NCBI GenBank assembly: GCA_036873135.1
Contig: JAPTYO010000059.1
Location: forward strand, 7,743,066-7,807,065
DNA from: Clarkia xantiana subsp. parviflora
Lineage: Eukaryota > Streptophyta > Magnoliopsida > Myrtales > Onagraceae
Direction of reading: 5' to 3'
Length of the DNA stretch: 64,000 nucleotides
Below are positions 48,111 through 59,144 of the stretch, piece after piece (the stretch's first letter is position 1; the number at the start of each line of letters is the position of its first letter). The notes under the pieces are model-generated. The model saw only the letters and a program-made list of their open reading frames with translations. It had not been told where the DNA came from and ran no database searches. The position numbers and the translations under genes are program-made.

Positions 48111-49105
48111 AATGATAACCTCATAAGTTCTTCAAGGACTCTTCTCATTCGAAAGTAATTTAAATTTACCCTTTTGGATTACAGAAACGAGAGGGAGAAC
48201 AAGCACAAACCTGAGGAGCTTGCCCCGGAAACATAAAGATTGAATGAAATACTTTATCTTTATTTTCTGAATGAACCTCTTCTTAATTTTCAGTTTAAGA
48301 TACTTAATGATAATAATGTTCCTTGAAATAAAGGAAACACTTCATTTAGAGCATGTGACAAATGCTTGGACAAAGTATTGATTACCAATTTCTCAAGCTA
48401 TTTGATCCTTTTGATTGTTGTTTAATGCATTGCTTATATATATTGCTTATAAATATTTCTTTATTATTGGTACTTCATTAAAATGAAATAATTTATAATG
48501 ATAATCATGTGTGAAACCGATTGCATTAAATTGAACTAAATTCAGAAATGACACGATTCACCCTAGGATTAAAACTACGGTGAATAGCGCTACACGCAAG
48601 TGGACCTCGATAGACGGAACACATTGTTTCAAAATACGAATTTAATAATGAAGTGTTTAATGATTTGGTGCTGAATTTTTGTTTGCATTCCTTCGGAAAC
48701 AACTTATTGATAACATTTACATCGGTACGAATTAGGTTTCGAAACTAACACGACCTTGTAAAAGTATCAGCTGACGCATAGGGTGAAAATCCAAGATGCT
48801 CAGTTCGGAGATGGGATAAAATCCCTGAGATAAGCTATGCAACAAAGAAGGATGAAGTCGGCTAAAGGATTTTCCTTCCAAACGCCTTGAACGATAAGTC
48901 AGGCTTGGCATTCATATCAATAAAACACACTTCAAGAAGCACAGTTCAAGAACATAATGTTAGAGTCACTCTATCAGGCGTTCCCTAAGGGATGAAAAAG
49001 ATGAATCACATGTATGTAAACTGTGTTTCAAACGGTAAGACACGCCGCCATAAAAGCTAAAAGATGATGATGAGCTAAATCATATCATCTCGCGACATTA
49101 AATTG

Positions 49106-49110
49106 GGTAC
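49106..49110. repeat. target site duplication of element D, left copy
   Basis: GGTAC precedes the left LTR and recurs at 58253-58257 directly after the right LTR. Confidence 0.92.
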
Positions 49111-49851
49111 TGTTGCGTCCGGGACGAACGAGGTCACGAGGACGCGTCTGTGGTTGTGCGGGTGTGACCCTTCCGACGGAGGTTGTGACCCGGCAAGGTT
49201 GTGACCCGGCAAGGTTGTGACCCGGCAAGGTTGTGACTCGGCAAGGTTGTGACTCGGCGAGGTTGGGTGTCTCGAGCGTCGGATCCTGCGCAAAGGACCA
49301 ATGCTAGCACGGAGAGGGGGGGGTGGTGCTAGCGGAGCCCTCTCCGATGCCTAAGTTACTATAGTGGCAAAAGGGTAATTTCTAGAGAGAGAGAATTCTA
49401 GAGAGAAGTCAGAGCTCAAAATACCAAAGTTGGGCAAATGAGAGAGTGTCTGAAAATGGGTGGCCAAGGTCTCCTATTTATAGGCTTCCTTGAGACCGGA
49501 CCCGGTTTTATAGCGGTTTGACGACGGTCCAAGAAAACAAGCGGGAACCGTTGTCCATATTGGTAATGTATGAACTTGACTTCTCTACACGTAACGGAGA
49601 TCGCGGACACGGTAATCGCGGATACGGCAATCGCGCAATACCCGTGGCGCAACTCGGACCTCGTCGAAATTGGGCAATTCGGCGAGGTCCGGATTGCACC
49701 GCAATCCGGATGTCCGGTCCGGTCACGCGTAAATGCGTTTCCGGACCGTTTTGAACCCTTGGGAGACGTTTTTCGAGACGAGATGTAATTTTTGACGTGT
49801 CTGCAAGGCCCGAAGCGTAAATACGAACCCGAATTGGACATTTATCCATCA
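49111..49851 (-). repeat. 3' LTR of element D (741 bp)
   Basis: Plus-strand ends TGTTGCGTCCGGG and TTTATCCATCA. It contains five tandem copies of a 16-bp unit (GGTTGTGACCCGGCAA-like) at about 49184-49263 and a TATA-like CTATAAATAGG on the minus strand near 49475. It lacks a 91-bp block present in the other LTR. Confidence 0.92.
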
Positions 49852-49868
49852 CTTGCCCCCGAGTCAAG
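49852..49868 (-). promoter_or_regulatory. polypurine tract of element D
   Basis: On the minus strand CTCGGGGGCAAG lies immediately before the 3' LTR start TGATGGATAA, in the position expected for the plus-strand primer. Confidence 0.8.
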
Positions 49869-50558
49869 TAACGGTTTAGAACCTTTCTTGACTCTATTTT
49901 AAGCTAGGATATTTGTCCAATTTGAGTCTGACGCTAACCTTTCAATTTTGATCGTCGGTCGGACGTAGGAATCTTGATTTCGTCCGTCGTTTGGCTTTCC
50001 GTCCGAATGTTTTTATTTCCTGTTATCATGGTTAGTGCAATAGGAAATGTATATGTGCGAACATGATCATCGTCGGGGACGCGAGCAAACAGTAATGCAC
50101 TTATGCGAAAATGCGTCTATCAACATGTATGCACGAATAATGGACGTGGCAAGATCGTAAATACGTAATGCAAGAAAATAGAAATCATATGTTTCTAAAA
50201 TGACTAAGTGATTTCCAAATCATGAATCATGCGACCGTGACGTGCGAATGATGTCAAGATACGTACGAGAGTAGATATCTTAAGAGGAGAGGATAGAGTA
50301 TACCGTAGGGGTTTAGTCTTGTGTGTAGGTGAACTAATCCTTTGATCCTTATCCACAAAGCATCTTCTTAGGGATTAGTAAATACACATATTCTCACTTA
50401 TCCTTCCAACACCTTGGGAGTTCACCATTTCAATCCATTTGCAGGTAATTCACTCACCCTTTCCCGGAATTATCTTTGTGTTCAAAGTTTCTTTGCCGTC
50501 GTGGAGCTTAGATACGTTTTGACAGTTTCGAGTCTGATTTTTTGCTTGTTTTTGAAAA

Positions 50559-50762
50559 TTGACACCACCAATCGACTCGGTTCGTCCCAACGATTCCAGC
50601 GCCACCTTCGGATTCTCCAGGGGACGTCTCACGCGCCCTCACGCGCCACCGCGAGTGGAGAAACTTCGCCGGAGCGTGAGCCCCACGCGCCGCCTTCCCG
50701 ACCTCGCCTCGCTGCGGTCCTTACCTTCCCGGAATCGTCTCGACGAGAGGAATCCATTGTGA
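50559..50762 (+). other. GC-rich segment of unknown origin inside element D
   Basis: About 200 bp of markedly GC-rich, CG-dinucleotide-containing sequence with an open 67-codon plus-strand frame, opposite to the element. Its composition differs from the surrounding interior. It could be a captured host gene fragment. I recognise no domain and cannot exclude chance. Confidence 0.3.
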
Positions 50763-51200
50763 TATCTTTCGTCCTGTTTTGAGGTAATTTGAAAACCTTA
50801 ATTTAAAAAGTAGTTTCGGCCTGAGCTTGGGGTGTCGCCGGGTGGTTGTTCGTCTAAGTTATTTTTCGTTGCTGCCGTATAGAACTACTTGTTGATGCTC
50901 ACAAGTTGAATAATTGCTGATTGATTGTCGTTACTATCGTCGTTTGTCCACAACTTAGACGATTTTCGTTTCCGCGGATAGTCGAGGTGTAATTCCTTGT
51001 TAGGACATAATGCCCATTGATGTTGATACGCGCGTTGATGTTGAGCCGTTGGTTATTGCCTGCAAGTATGCTAAAACACTTAGAAAATATTCAAACGATA
51101 TCTAATGTTTGTTACCATAGATGTCGTCGTATGAGCTTTGTCGATGAGCGTCGTAGGTGTGCCAAGGGGGCATAGCTATTCGTTGTATGCAATCCATTTT

Positions 51201-52566
51201 TGTCGACACGTATGTTGGTGTTCATGAAAACACTTAGAGAATATTTTTCCCCTTGTTGACGCGCAACCTTGTCGACATGTACGTACGTACATGGAAATAC
51301 TTAGAAAATATTTTCTTCTTGTCGACGAGCAACCTTGTCGACATGTATGTACGTACATGGAAACACTTAGAAAATATTTTCTTCTTGTCGACGAGCAACC
51401 TTGTCGACATGTATGTACGTACATGGAAACACTTAGAAAATATTTTCTCCTTGTCGGCGAGCAACCTTGTCGACATGTATGTACGTACATGGAAACACTT
51501 AGAAAATATTTTTTCCTCGTCGACATGCAACCTTGTCGACATGTAGGTACGTACATGGAAATACTTAGAAAATATTTTCTTCTTGTCGACGTGCAACCTT
51601 GTCGACATGTATGTACGTACATGGAAACACTTAGAAAATATTTTTTCCTCGTCGACATGCAACCTTGTCGACATGTAGGTACGTACATGGAAACACTTAG
51701 AAAATATTTTCTCCTCGTCGACATGCAACCTTGTCGAGATGTATGTACGTACATGGAAACACTTAGAGAATATTTTCTCCTCGTCGACATGCAACCTTGT
51801 CGACATGTATGTATGTACATGGAAACACTTAGAAAATATTTTCTCCTCGTCGACGTGCATCCTTGTCGACATGTACATACGTATATGGAAACACTTAGAA
51901 AATATTTTCTCTTTGTTGACATGCAACCTTGTCGACGTGCATCTTCGTCGACATGTATGTACGTACATGGAAACATTTAGAAAATATTTTCTCCTTGTTG
52001 ACATGCAATCTTGTCGACATGTATGTACGTACATGGAAACACTTAGAAAATATTTTCTCCTTGTCGACATGCATCCTCGTCGACTTGTATGTACGTACAT
52101 GGAAACACTTAGAAAATACTTTCTCCTCGTCGACGTGCATCCTCGTCGACATGTATGTACGTACATGGAAACACTTAGAAAATATTTTCTCCTTGTCGAC
52201 GTGCATCCTCGTCGACATGTATGTACGTACATGGAAACACTTAGAAAATATTTTCTTCTTGTCGACATGCATCCTTGTCGACATGTATGTACGTACATGG
52301 AAATACTTAGAAAATATTTTCTCCTTGTCGACATGCATCCTCGTCGACATGTATGTACGTACATGGAAACACTTAGAAAATACTTTCTCCTCGTCGACGT
52401 GCATCCTCGTCGACATGTATGTACGTACATGGAAACACTTAGAAAATATTTTCTCCTTGTCGACGTGCATCCTCGTCGACATGTATGTACGTACATGGAA
52501 ACACTTAGAAAATATTTTCTTCTTGTCGACATGCATCCTTGTCGACATGTATGTACGTACATGGAA
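51201..52566. repeat. 66-bp minisatellite, about 20 copies, inside element D
   Basis: Each unit runs from ATGGAAACACTTAGAAAATA through TTGTCGAC and TGTCGACATG to the near-palindrome CATGTATGTACGTACATG. Units differ at few sites (GAGC/GTGC/ATGC, AACC/ATCC). One unit near 51925-51950 carries an 18-bp extra piece. Because 66 is a multiple of three and the unit lacks stops in several frames, both strands show long open frames (up to 442 codons) that are not genes. GATACGCGCG motifs lie on both sides of the array (near 51030 and 52571-52600). Confidence 0.95.
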
Positions 52567-53516
52567 AAATGATACGCGCGCTAATCTTGATACGCGCGTT
52601 GATGTTGATATGTTGAAGGGGTTGCCCCCCCTTGCGCGATGCTTGTTACTTGTTGCACGAAGACTTAATAAGTTTTGTACGTTTGTGGTTGTTTTCACAT
52701 GGGGCGTCTATCGCATGAGTGCTTGAATAAGTGTTGGTGTGCGCTTGCGCACTGACTGTATTGTTGATAGCACTTTCCAAGATATTAAATCTTGTTGATT
52801 TTCCCAGTTATCGCCAGCTGCAGTTTCTGTCCTTAGCATAATTCTCGAAAGATCCGACGCAGGGGCGTGTTCCTCGAGCGATTCATGGTTCTTTATGCTG
52901 AGCATGACCGTGCTAACTCTTTCTTGTGATAAGAGAAATAGAATTGAGGGTTGTGTAGTGGCGTCATCTGCCCCCCGGTCGAGGGACCGGTCCAAGGAGG
53001 AGCGTTACTCCTACTGAGGTAAGTGTTTGTTGATAATTCTTTGTTCATGCTTTTGCTTGCATGACATTTCGTCACCTGGACAATGTTGAGTACTGTGATT
53101 GCCCCTCTTGGCTAGACTCCAAGGCATGGCATGGGTAGAGCGTAGGATGTTGCGACTTGCACATTATAGATTTTGTTTGGAGAAGACGGTGGCAACTTCT
53201 GCTTGTTCCGCCGAGTCCTGTTAGGGATGATGGCATTCTTTAATCTGTGCCATCTTTTAGATATGTTGAACTCGTTTCTGAGTCTGTTTGCCCCCGGCTT
53301 CCATGCTTGAAGACTTGTTGTAGTTGTTCCTTAGTTGTTGCTTCCGACTTGTCCGCTTTGAATATGTTTATTGAATGCGGATGACTCGTAACGCAGACAT
53401 AGTTCCTGCGGTCGTGACCGATAGCCACTTCCTGATTGATAAGTTGAGATGTTCTCCTGATTGCCTGCCTGATGCCTTATGCATATTGCCCTTTGTTCCT
53501 GAATAGCTTGCCGCTT

Positions 53517-53850
53517 GACTAAGCAAGATACTAGTTTATACCGTCTCTTAGTTCCACTCTAAGGCGACGTTGTACAAGACTCGACTTGTAAATTTTACGA
53601 GTTTTATACAGGGTACGCACCTGACAGCGTGTATCAACCCGCGTTGGGGAAGCATACATAAAATCATTATTTTTGAGAAGTTATCTTGGCTAAGCAAGAT
53701 ACTAGTTTATACCGTCTCTTAGTTCCACTCTAAGGCGACGTTGTACAAGACTCGATTTGTAGATTTTATGAGTTTTAAACAGGGAGCGCACCTGCCAGCG
53801 TGTATCAACCCGCGTTGGGGAAGCATACGTAAAAACATTTAAGTTTTTGA
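53517..53850. repeat. two tandem copies of a 171-bp unit in element D
   Basis: The stretch from CTAAGCAAGATACTAGTTTA recurs 171 bp later (53521 and 53692 as reference points) with a few base changes, through GTGTATCAACCCGCGTTGGG and the following GAAGCATAC. Confidence 0.9.
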
Positions 53851-54142
53851 AGAAGCATTTTGTAAAACTTAAAAGGCTTGTTGATAAAATATTTGAGAAA
53901 ATATTTTGGTGTTGAATGTGATACATCCAAAAAATCATGTTGACAAAAATATTTTTGGAAAGGTGTTTGATACATAAAATGTTTGATAAGATTTTTGGCA
54001 AAATTTTTGGTAAAGAGTTTGAAAAAATATTTGTGATACATGATTCCTGCGTCCAGGGACCATGTAACACTTTTTGAGAATATGAATTGTGATGCCTGCT
54101 TTCTGCGTCCAGGAACCATGCAACACGGTTTGAAAACCTATA

Positions 54143-54562
54143 AAACGAACCCTGATGGTGTTCGTAATATGGGAATGCCGACTAGACAGAGGACATTCGC
54201 CATATAGAGTGCACCCTGAACCGGATATACGCACTTGTTATAGAGCGGGGTCGTTATCTAAACAGAGAACTTCCGCCGTTTTAAACGAACCCTGATGGCG
54301 TTCGTAATATGGGAATGCCGACTAGACAGAGGACATTCGCCATAAAGAGTGCATCCTGAACCGGATATACGCACTTGTTATAGAGCGGGGTCGTTATCTA
54401 AACAGAGAACTTCCGCCGTTTTAAACGAACCCTGATGGCGTTCGTAATATGGGAATGCCGACTAGACAGAGGACATTCGACATAAAGAGTGCATCCTGAA
54501 CCGGATATACGCACTTGTTATAGAGTGAGGTCGTTGTCTAAACAGAGAACTTCCGTCACTTA
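54143..54562. repeat. three tandem copies of a 140-bp unit in element D
   Basis: The unit begins AAACGAACCCTGATGG and includes CCGACTAGACAGAGGACATT and GGATATACGCACTTGTTATA. Copies start at 54143, 54283 and 54423 and are nearly identical. Confidence 0.93.
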
Positions 54563-54726
54563 AAGGGTGATCAGCCCTGTATGCCCATCCTGCTCTGAAT
54601 TCAGGGAATGGCTATGAACATGAGGATTTGCCTCTTAACCAGAGATGTCACAGCATGTCATTAAAAGAAGTAAACATGTGGCTTGTCTTTTTTTAAAAAA
54701 GAGGATACCTCGACATGCATATTTTG

Positions 54727-54945
54727 ACGGTAGGCCTTGGCGTTATTCCAATGTATTGCTTGTAGTTGACGCCCTGAATAGTCGTCGTTTTAATAATAGG
54801 TCTTGGTGTTAATCCGAGACATTGCTTGTAGTTGACGCCCTGAATAGTCGTCGTTTTAATAATAGGTCTTGGTGTTAATCCAAGACATTGCTTGTAGTTG
54901 ACGCCCTGAATAGTCGTCGTTTTAATAATAGATCTTGGTGTTGTA
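54727..54945. repeat. tandem 66-bp unit, three full copies and a partial one, in element D
   Basis: The unit contains ATTGCTTGTAGTTGACGCCC and TGAATAGTCGTCGTTTTAAT. Matching points lie at 54755, 54821 and 54887, giving the same 66-bp period as the larger array although the sequences are unrelated. It also creates an in-frame 22-codon peptide repeat on the minus strand, which is probably meaningless. Confidence 0.92.
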
Positions 54946-55724
54946 TACCATAATTCCCTCCTTGCACACAATGCTTAGCTTGTATTTTTGAAGTAGATTT
55001 TTGTGCATAGGTTACTACTTGTCATCATTCCTGAGTAGTAATCGTAGTGTAACATGTACCTACGAGTAGAGTTGCTTTTGTTAGATAGTCGCAATTTTTA
55101 TAAGTTTGCAAAAGTATGAAGTCATGAAATTTTCTTTTTAGTCATGCATATAATAAATGAAGTAAAGGAATTTGATACGAGGATTCCTTGTTTGCGTAGG
55201 AAACTTCCCTGATGGCGGACATGATGAGTGTAGATTATGGTAAGCATATGTTAGGTAGAATTGCCGAGCACTTGTCAGCTTGGTGCCCTCGAAGTTGCTT
55301 GTATCGCTGTTTCCTGATTGTTTATATTGTTTTGAATTCTAATAGTGCATGACCTGTCCTTGTGTACTGCCCCTGGCTTGTTTATTATTGCGACATGATT
55401 TTTAGTCTTGCGCGTATAAAATGCTTGAGACTTTGTGTTGTTGACGCGAGGAATATGTGTGTAGTTGTTACTTGGCGTTATTCCAAGGTAATATGCGTCA
55501 TAATAATGTACCTACGAAAGTAGATTTATCCTTTATTAGATATTTAGAGTTCATACGACGGATTACAAGAAAGCGTCTAGTGATCACTTTTTTGAAAACT
55601 ACTGAGTCTAATAAGCATGAGTTGTACTTAATCTTTAAAAGATTTAACATAGATATGCGAAAAGGAGATAAGGAAAATAAAGGGATTGGTGATGTGTTTG
55701 ACGTCCCCGTAGGTGATTTGTTGG

Positions 55725-57365
55725 CTAGTTGACTCTGCCACGTGCCACATAGTTTCTCAATGCATCTAGCGTGTTGAGCTCTTCAATTTCCTCTTTTGGG
55801 GATGGACAAAAGTTGATGTCATGCCCCCAAGTTTTACTTTGATTGTGTTGTTCTTCAACATCTTTGTCAATGAAGGCAGTTGTTGGCCCGAGTGGACGGT
55901 GAAGTTTACTTTCTGGGAGTTTGAGATTTGCTTCTTCTGCAGTCATACTCCAAAGATTGTACAACTTATCCCCATTGGTTTCATAAGTGACGTTGCTTTT
56001 CTGGCGTTTGGCGACAGGTGGATTATCGTCCACCATTTCTTTTCCTTTGCCTTTTTCTGAAGACTTGTCACGAGGGCTCATTTGATGCCTATTGCCATGG
56101 TCGATATACTTCTTCATTTTTCCTTTTGAGATCAAGTTATTTACATGAGACCTTAAGCTGACACAGCCATCTGTCTCATGGCCACACACTTCGTGATTCT
56201 CGCACCATTTGCTTTTATCTTTTCCCAATGGTCCATTGCGGAAATTAAAGGGTTTTTTCCACGACTTGGTCTCCTTCATTTCTCTTAGGATGACAGATAA
56301 TGGTGTGTTCAAAGGAACATATATGGCGAGATTGGTGTCCTTGAGCCTTTTGGCATCTGACTGGAATGGCTTCTTTTGTCGTGGTTGCCTATTTTTCCCG
56401 GAGATGTGTATCTCTTTTTCAATTATTGCCTTCAGGGTTCTTGTTGTCAATCCTGTGATTGGGATGTCGTTGCTACTAGCAGGTTTTTCCGGTCCGTCCT
56501 TGTGACAGATGTCAGCATCGTCTTGGCTTGTCCTTATGGAAGGATCTTCCTTGTGTACTTTGGATGACTCAGCTTGAGTCTTCTTTGAAGGGCTGTCGCC
56601 TTGATCAATGAATTGCTTTAAATTGCCTTTGAGGATGAAGCTGTTAATGCGGTTGCGTAGGCTGACGCAATGGTCTGTTTCGTGGCCGAAGACCTCGTGG
56701 TTTTCACACCACTTGTCTTTGTCTTTTCCCATTTTGCCTTTCCCGAAGTTGTGTGGCTCCTTCCATATATTTGAGTCCTTCATTTCTCTCAAAATTACAG
56801 ATGGTGGGGCATTCAAAGGAATGTGGTCGGCGATGTTTACTTCGTTTGGCCTCTCGAAACCTCCTTGAAAAGATCGCTTTGGCTGCTTGTACTGGAAGGT
56901 ATCTTTCATGCATTGCCCCTTTTTTCTCTGGTGCAGTGTGTCTTGATGACTTATGACTCGAGACATTGTCCCTATCATCTCAGCTTGTTCGTTGACTGGA
57001 GGCAAAGGAGGTAACAGGCTGACACCTTTGTACTGGAAGGCTCCTTGGTTGGATGGAGGTGGCTGAGCCGCATATCCTTGGTTCATTAGAGACTCGCGGA
57101 GTGCGAGTAACTCTTCCAGCGCAGCCATCATTGCTGGAGTAATGGTGGGCATCGGGTTTGTTCCCGTTCTTTGCTCGTTCTGCGGCACATTGGCAATCGG
57201 TATGGATGAGGCTACGGAAGTAGCTCTTGGGATGCGGGAGGGTCTTGACTGGCTCCCAGCTGGAGCTTGGCATCCTGTTCTTTTGTTCGTCGGGGAGTTC
57301 CTGGGATGTCTGGGCCCTTTCCTTGGGTTTTTCACCTCTTCGGGAGGGTTGTGATCACCCGCCAT
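55725..57365 (-). CDS. gag-like protein of element D with duplicated zinc module, no capsid core
   Basis: An uninterrupted 546-codon frame starts at 57365 (MAGDHNPPEEV), shortly after the primer site; the frame is open further upstream into the LTR, but this ATG matches that of element I. Residues 1-130 are proline-rich with PTITPAMMAALEELLALRE, as in element I. Two homologous modules follow, at about 181-255 and 348-423. Each has an IPLNAPPSVILREMK-type lead and a C-x2-H-x4-H-x4-C knuckle (C220, H223, H228, C233; C388, H391, H396, C401). A third, degenerate copy with GHDINFC lies at 514-520. The capsid-type region present in element I (about 1320-640) is missing. Such knuckles bind nucleic acid, so RNA binding is the likeliest role, but this is inferred. 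The open frame and young age suggest that the protein was recently made. Confidence 0.8.
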   Translation of the reverse strand: MAGDHNPPEEVKNPRKGPRHPRNSPTNKRTGCQAPAGSQSRPSRIPRATSVASSIPIANVPQNEQRTGTNPMPTITPAMMAALEELLALRESLMNQGYAAQPPPSNQGAFQYKGVSLLPPLPPVNEQAEMIGTMSRVISHQDTLHQRKKGQCMKDTFQYKQPKRSFQGGFERPNEVNIADHIPLNAPPSVILREMKDSNIWKEPHNFGKGKMGKDKDKWCENHEVFGHETDHCVSLRNRINSFILKGNLKQFIDQGDSPSKKTQAESSKVHKEDPSIRTSQDDADICHKDGPEKPASSNDIPITGLTTRTLKAIIEKEIHISGKNRQPRQKKPFQSDAKRLKDTNLAIYVPLNTPLSVILREMKETKSWKKPFNFRNGPLGKDKSKWCENHEVCGHETDGCVSLRSHVNNLISKGKMKKYIDHGNRHQMSPRDKSSEKGKGKEMVDDNPPVAKRQKSNVTYETNGDKLYNLWSMTAEEANLKLPESKLHRPLGPTTAFIDKDVEEQHNQSKTWGHDINFCPSPKEEIEELNTLDALRNYVARGRVN

Positions 57366-57400
57366 GATTCCTGTGGTACTGTAGCTTTTTGTTCGAATCG

Positions 57401-57414
57401 CGGAGACGGCGCCA
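57401..57414 (-). promoter_or_regulatory. primer-binding site of element D
   Basis: TGGCGCCGTCTCCG begins one base after the 5' LTR end on the minus strand. The TGGCGCCGT core is the form seen in plant Athila/Tat-like gypsy elements, generally assigned to tRNA-Asp. Confidence 0.75.
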
Positions 57415-57415
57415 A

Positions 57416-58252
57416 TGTTGCGTCCGGGACGAACGAGGTCACGAGGACGCGTCTGTGGTTGTGCGGGTGTGACCCTTCCGACGGAGGTTGTGACCCGGCA
57501 AGGTTGTGACCCGGCAAGGTTGTGACCCGGCAAGGTTGTGACTCGGCAAGGTTGTGACTCGGCGAGGTTGGGTGTCTCGAGCGTCGGATCCTGCGCAAAG
57601 GACCAATGCTAGCACGGAGAGGGGGGGGGGGGGTGGTGCTAGCGGAGCCCTCTCCGATGCCTAAGTTACTATAGTGGCAAAAGGGTAATTTCTAGAGAGA
57701 GAGAATTCTAGAGAGAAGTCAGAGCTCAAAATACCAAAGTTGGGCAAATGAGAGAGTGTCTGAAAATGGGTGGCCAAGGTCTCCTATTTATAGGCTTCCT
57801 TGAGACCGGACCCGGTTTTATAGCGGTTTGACGACGGTCCAAGAAAACAAGCGGGAACCGTTGTCCATATTGGTAATGTATGAACTTGACTTCTCTACAC
57901 GTAACGGAGATCGCGGACACGGTAATCGCGGATACGGCAATCGCGCAATACCCGTGTCGCAACTCGGACCTCGTCGAAATTGGGCAATTCGGCGAGGTCC
58001 GGATTGCCGTGCGATCCGGAGGTCCGGATTGCGCAATCCGGTCCGGATTGCTTGCAACCCGGACGTCCGGGTTGCTGCAACCCGGAGGTCCGGATTGCAC
58101 CGCAATCCGGATGTCCGGTCCGGTCACGCGTAAATGCGTTTCCGGACCGTTTTGACCCCTTGGGAGACGTTTTTCGAGACGAGATGTAATTTTTGACGTG
58201 TTTGCAAGGCCCGAAGCGTAAATACGAACCCGAATTGGACATTTATCCATCA
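57416..58252 (-). repeat. 5' LTR of element D (837 bp)
   Basis: Same ends as the 3' LTR. It is 96 bp longer because of a longer G run (near 57620-57632) and an extra 91-bp block (within about 58003-58100) made of direct and inverted GGTCCGGATTGC and GCAACCCGG units. Five 16-bp repeats lie at about 57485-57567. Confidence 0.92.
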
Positions 58253-58257
58253 GGTAC
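58253..58257. repeat. target site duplication of element D, right copy
   Basis: GGTAC, identical to 49106-49110. Confidence 0.92.
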
Positions 58258-59144
58258 TAAACACGCATTTAGGACAAGAGCATGATATCTACTCTTAGAA
58301 AATGCTTGTTTAAAGCTTTTGAAAATGGTGCCATGGTCGAACATGAAGACATTACATCACTTGAGGGCAAATATTCCAAATGCATGGACAGTTTAAATCT
58401 ATGTAGTCATGATCAAAACGGAGCAGGATATCACTTACAATCAGATCCCACTTAATTCGAGTCGGAGAGATTTGAACCCGCAACTCAAGTGAATGAAATG
58501 GTAAATGATAATGGAAACATTTTCATAGTAAATCTAGTGGGATGAATAAACCCTACCACATGAGATCACTGTTGCCGCAGAGACAAATCAAGTTGAACCT
58601 GATTGTCATATTGCTGAACCAGGAAAGCCACAACTGCCTCTACTACCCATTGTTTCCAGTGGGAGTGATACCCATTGTTTCCTGTGGGAGTGATCCGACC
58701 AAACTTGGTTCCAGATCCTAGTGATCAAGGAATTCATCTCGGAAGTGAAATCCCGAGACCGAGAGGTTGTCAAAGGAAAGTTAATGGTCAAGGTGTTCAA
58801 GCACTGCTTTTGTTCCCAAAGAAAACGATACTCCGATAAGAAGCATTGTTCTGAGTGGGAGAAATGTTCCCAATTGAAGTGATGCGACGAAAAGAAACAT
58901 TATTCCGAGTGGGAGAAATGATCAGACTCTAGATGGGATTAATCAAGCCTAGAAGAAAGTCAAAGGTTTTGAACCCATCGAGTAGGGTGAAAACCTAACT
59001 CTAATAACTGTTGGCAAGCATTCGAAAGACCTAAAATAGAGAAATGGAGGAAAATAATAAAAGAGAGAGATCGACTTAAATGAAACCCATCATAGTCTAT
59101 AGTTGATTTACCTGTTAACCACATGGGCACAAGGATACGGTGAG
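58258..59144 (+). pseudogene. integrase-to-polymerase linker remnant of element C
   Basis: This resumes element C after D. It contains GTCGAACATGAAGACATTAC (end of the integrase C-terminal region) and several GTGGGAG units (58640-58930) corresponding to the PSGSN repeats of element A. One unit near 58650-58690 is duplicated. Many stops. Confidence 0.6.

Larger units (their letters stand above)
49111..58252 (-). mobile_element. young gag-only Ty3/gypsy element D with internal tandem repeats (9.1 kb)
   Basis: It has two near-identical LTRs, the GGTAC duplication, a primer site next to the 5' LTR (57401-57414), a polypurine tract next to the 3' LTR and one long gag-like ORF (57365-55725). Protease, reverse transcriptase, RNase H and integrase are absent from all six frames as far as I can read. 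This matches published non-autonomous terminal-repeat elements with a GAG domain (TR-GAG). The primer site resembles the tRNA-Asp-type site of plant Athila/Tat-like gypsy elements. Outside the 91-bp indel and the G run, I count about three base differences between the LTRs (~0.4%), so insertion was recent. Its interior carries four tandem arrays. It would need enzymes from a relative to move. Confidence 0.88.

Noticed and set aside
51234..52562. Long open frames (442, 277, 267 and 266 codons) on both strands that look like a repeat protein
   Set aside because: They arise because the 66-bp unit is a multiple of three and lacks stops in several frames. Overlapping frames on both strands, no non-repeat domain and location in a transposon's noncoding half argue against a gene.
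51201..52566. CRISPR-like appearance of regular repeats
   Set aside because: The whole 66-bp unit is repeated with no unique spacers, and the DNA is plant nuclear.
55457..55732. 91-codon plus-strand ORF inside element D
   Set aside because: It is antisense to the element, has no recognisable domain and lies in a region without other coding signal.
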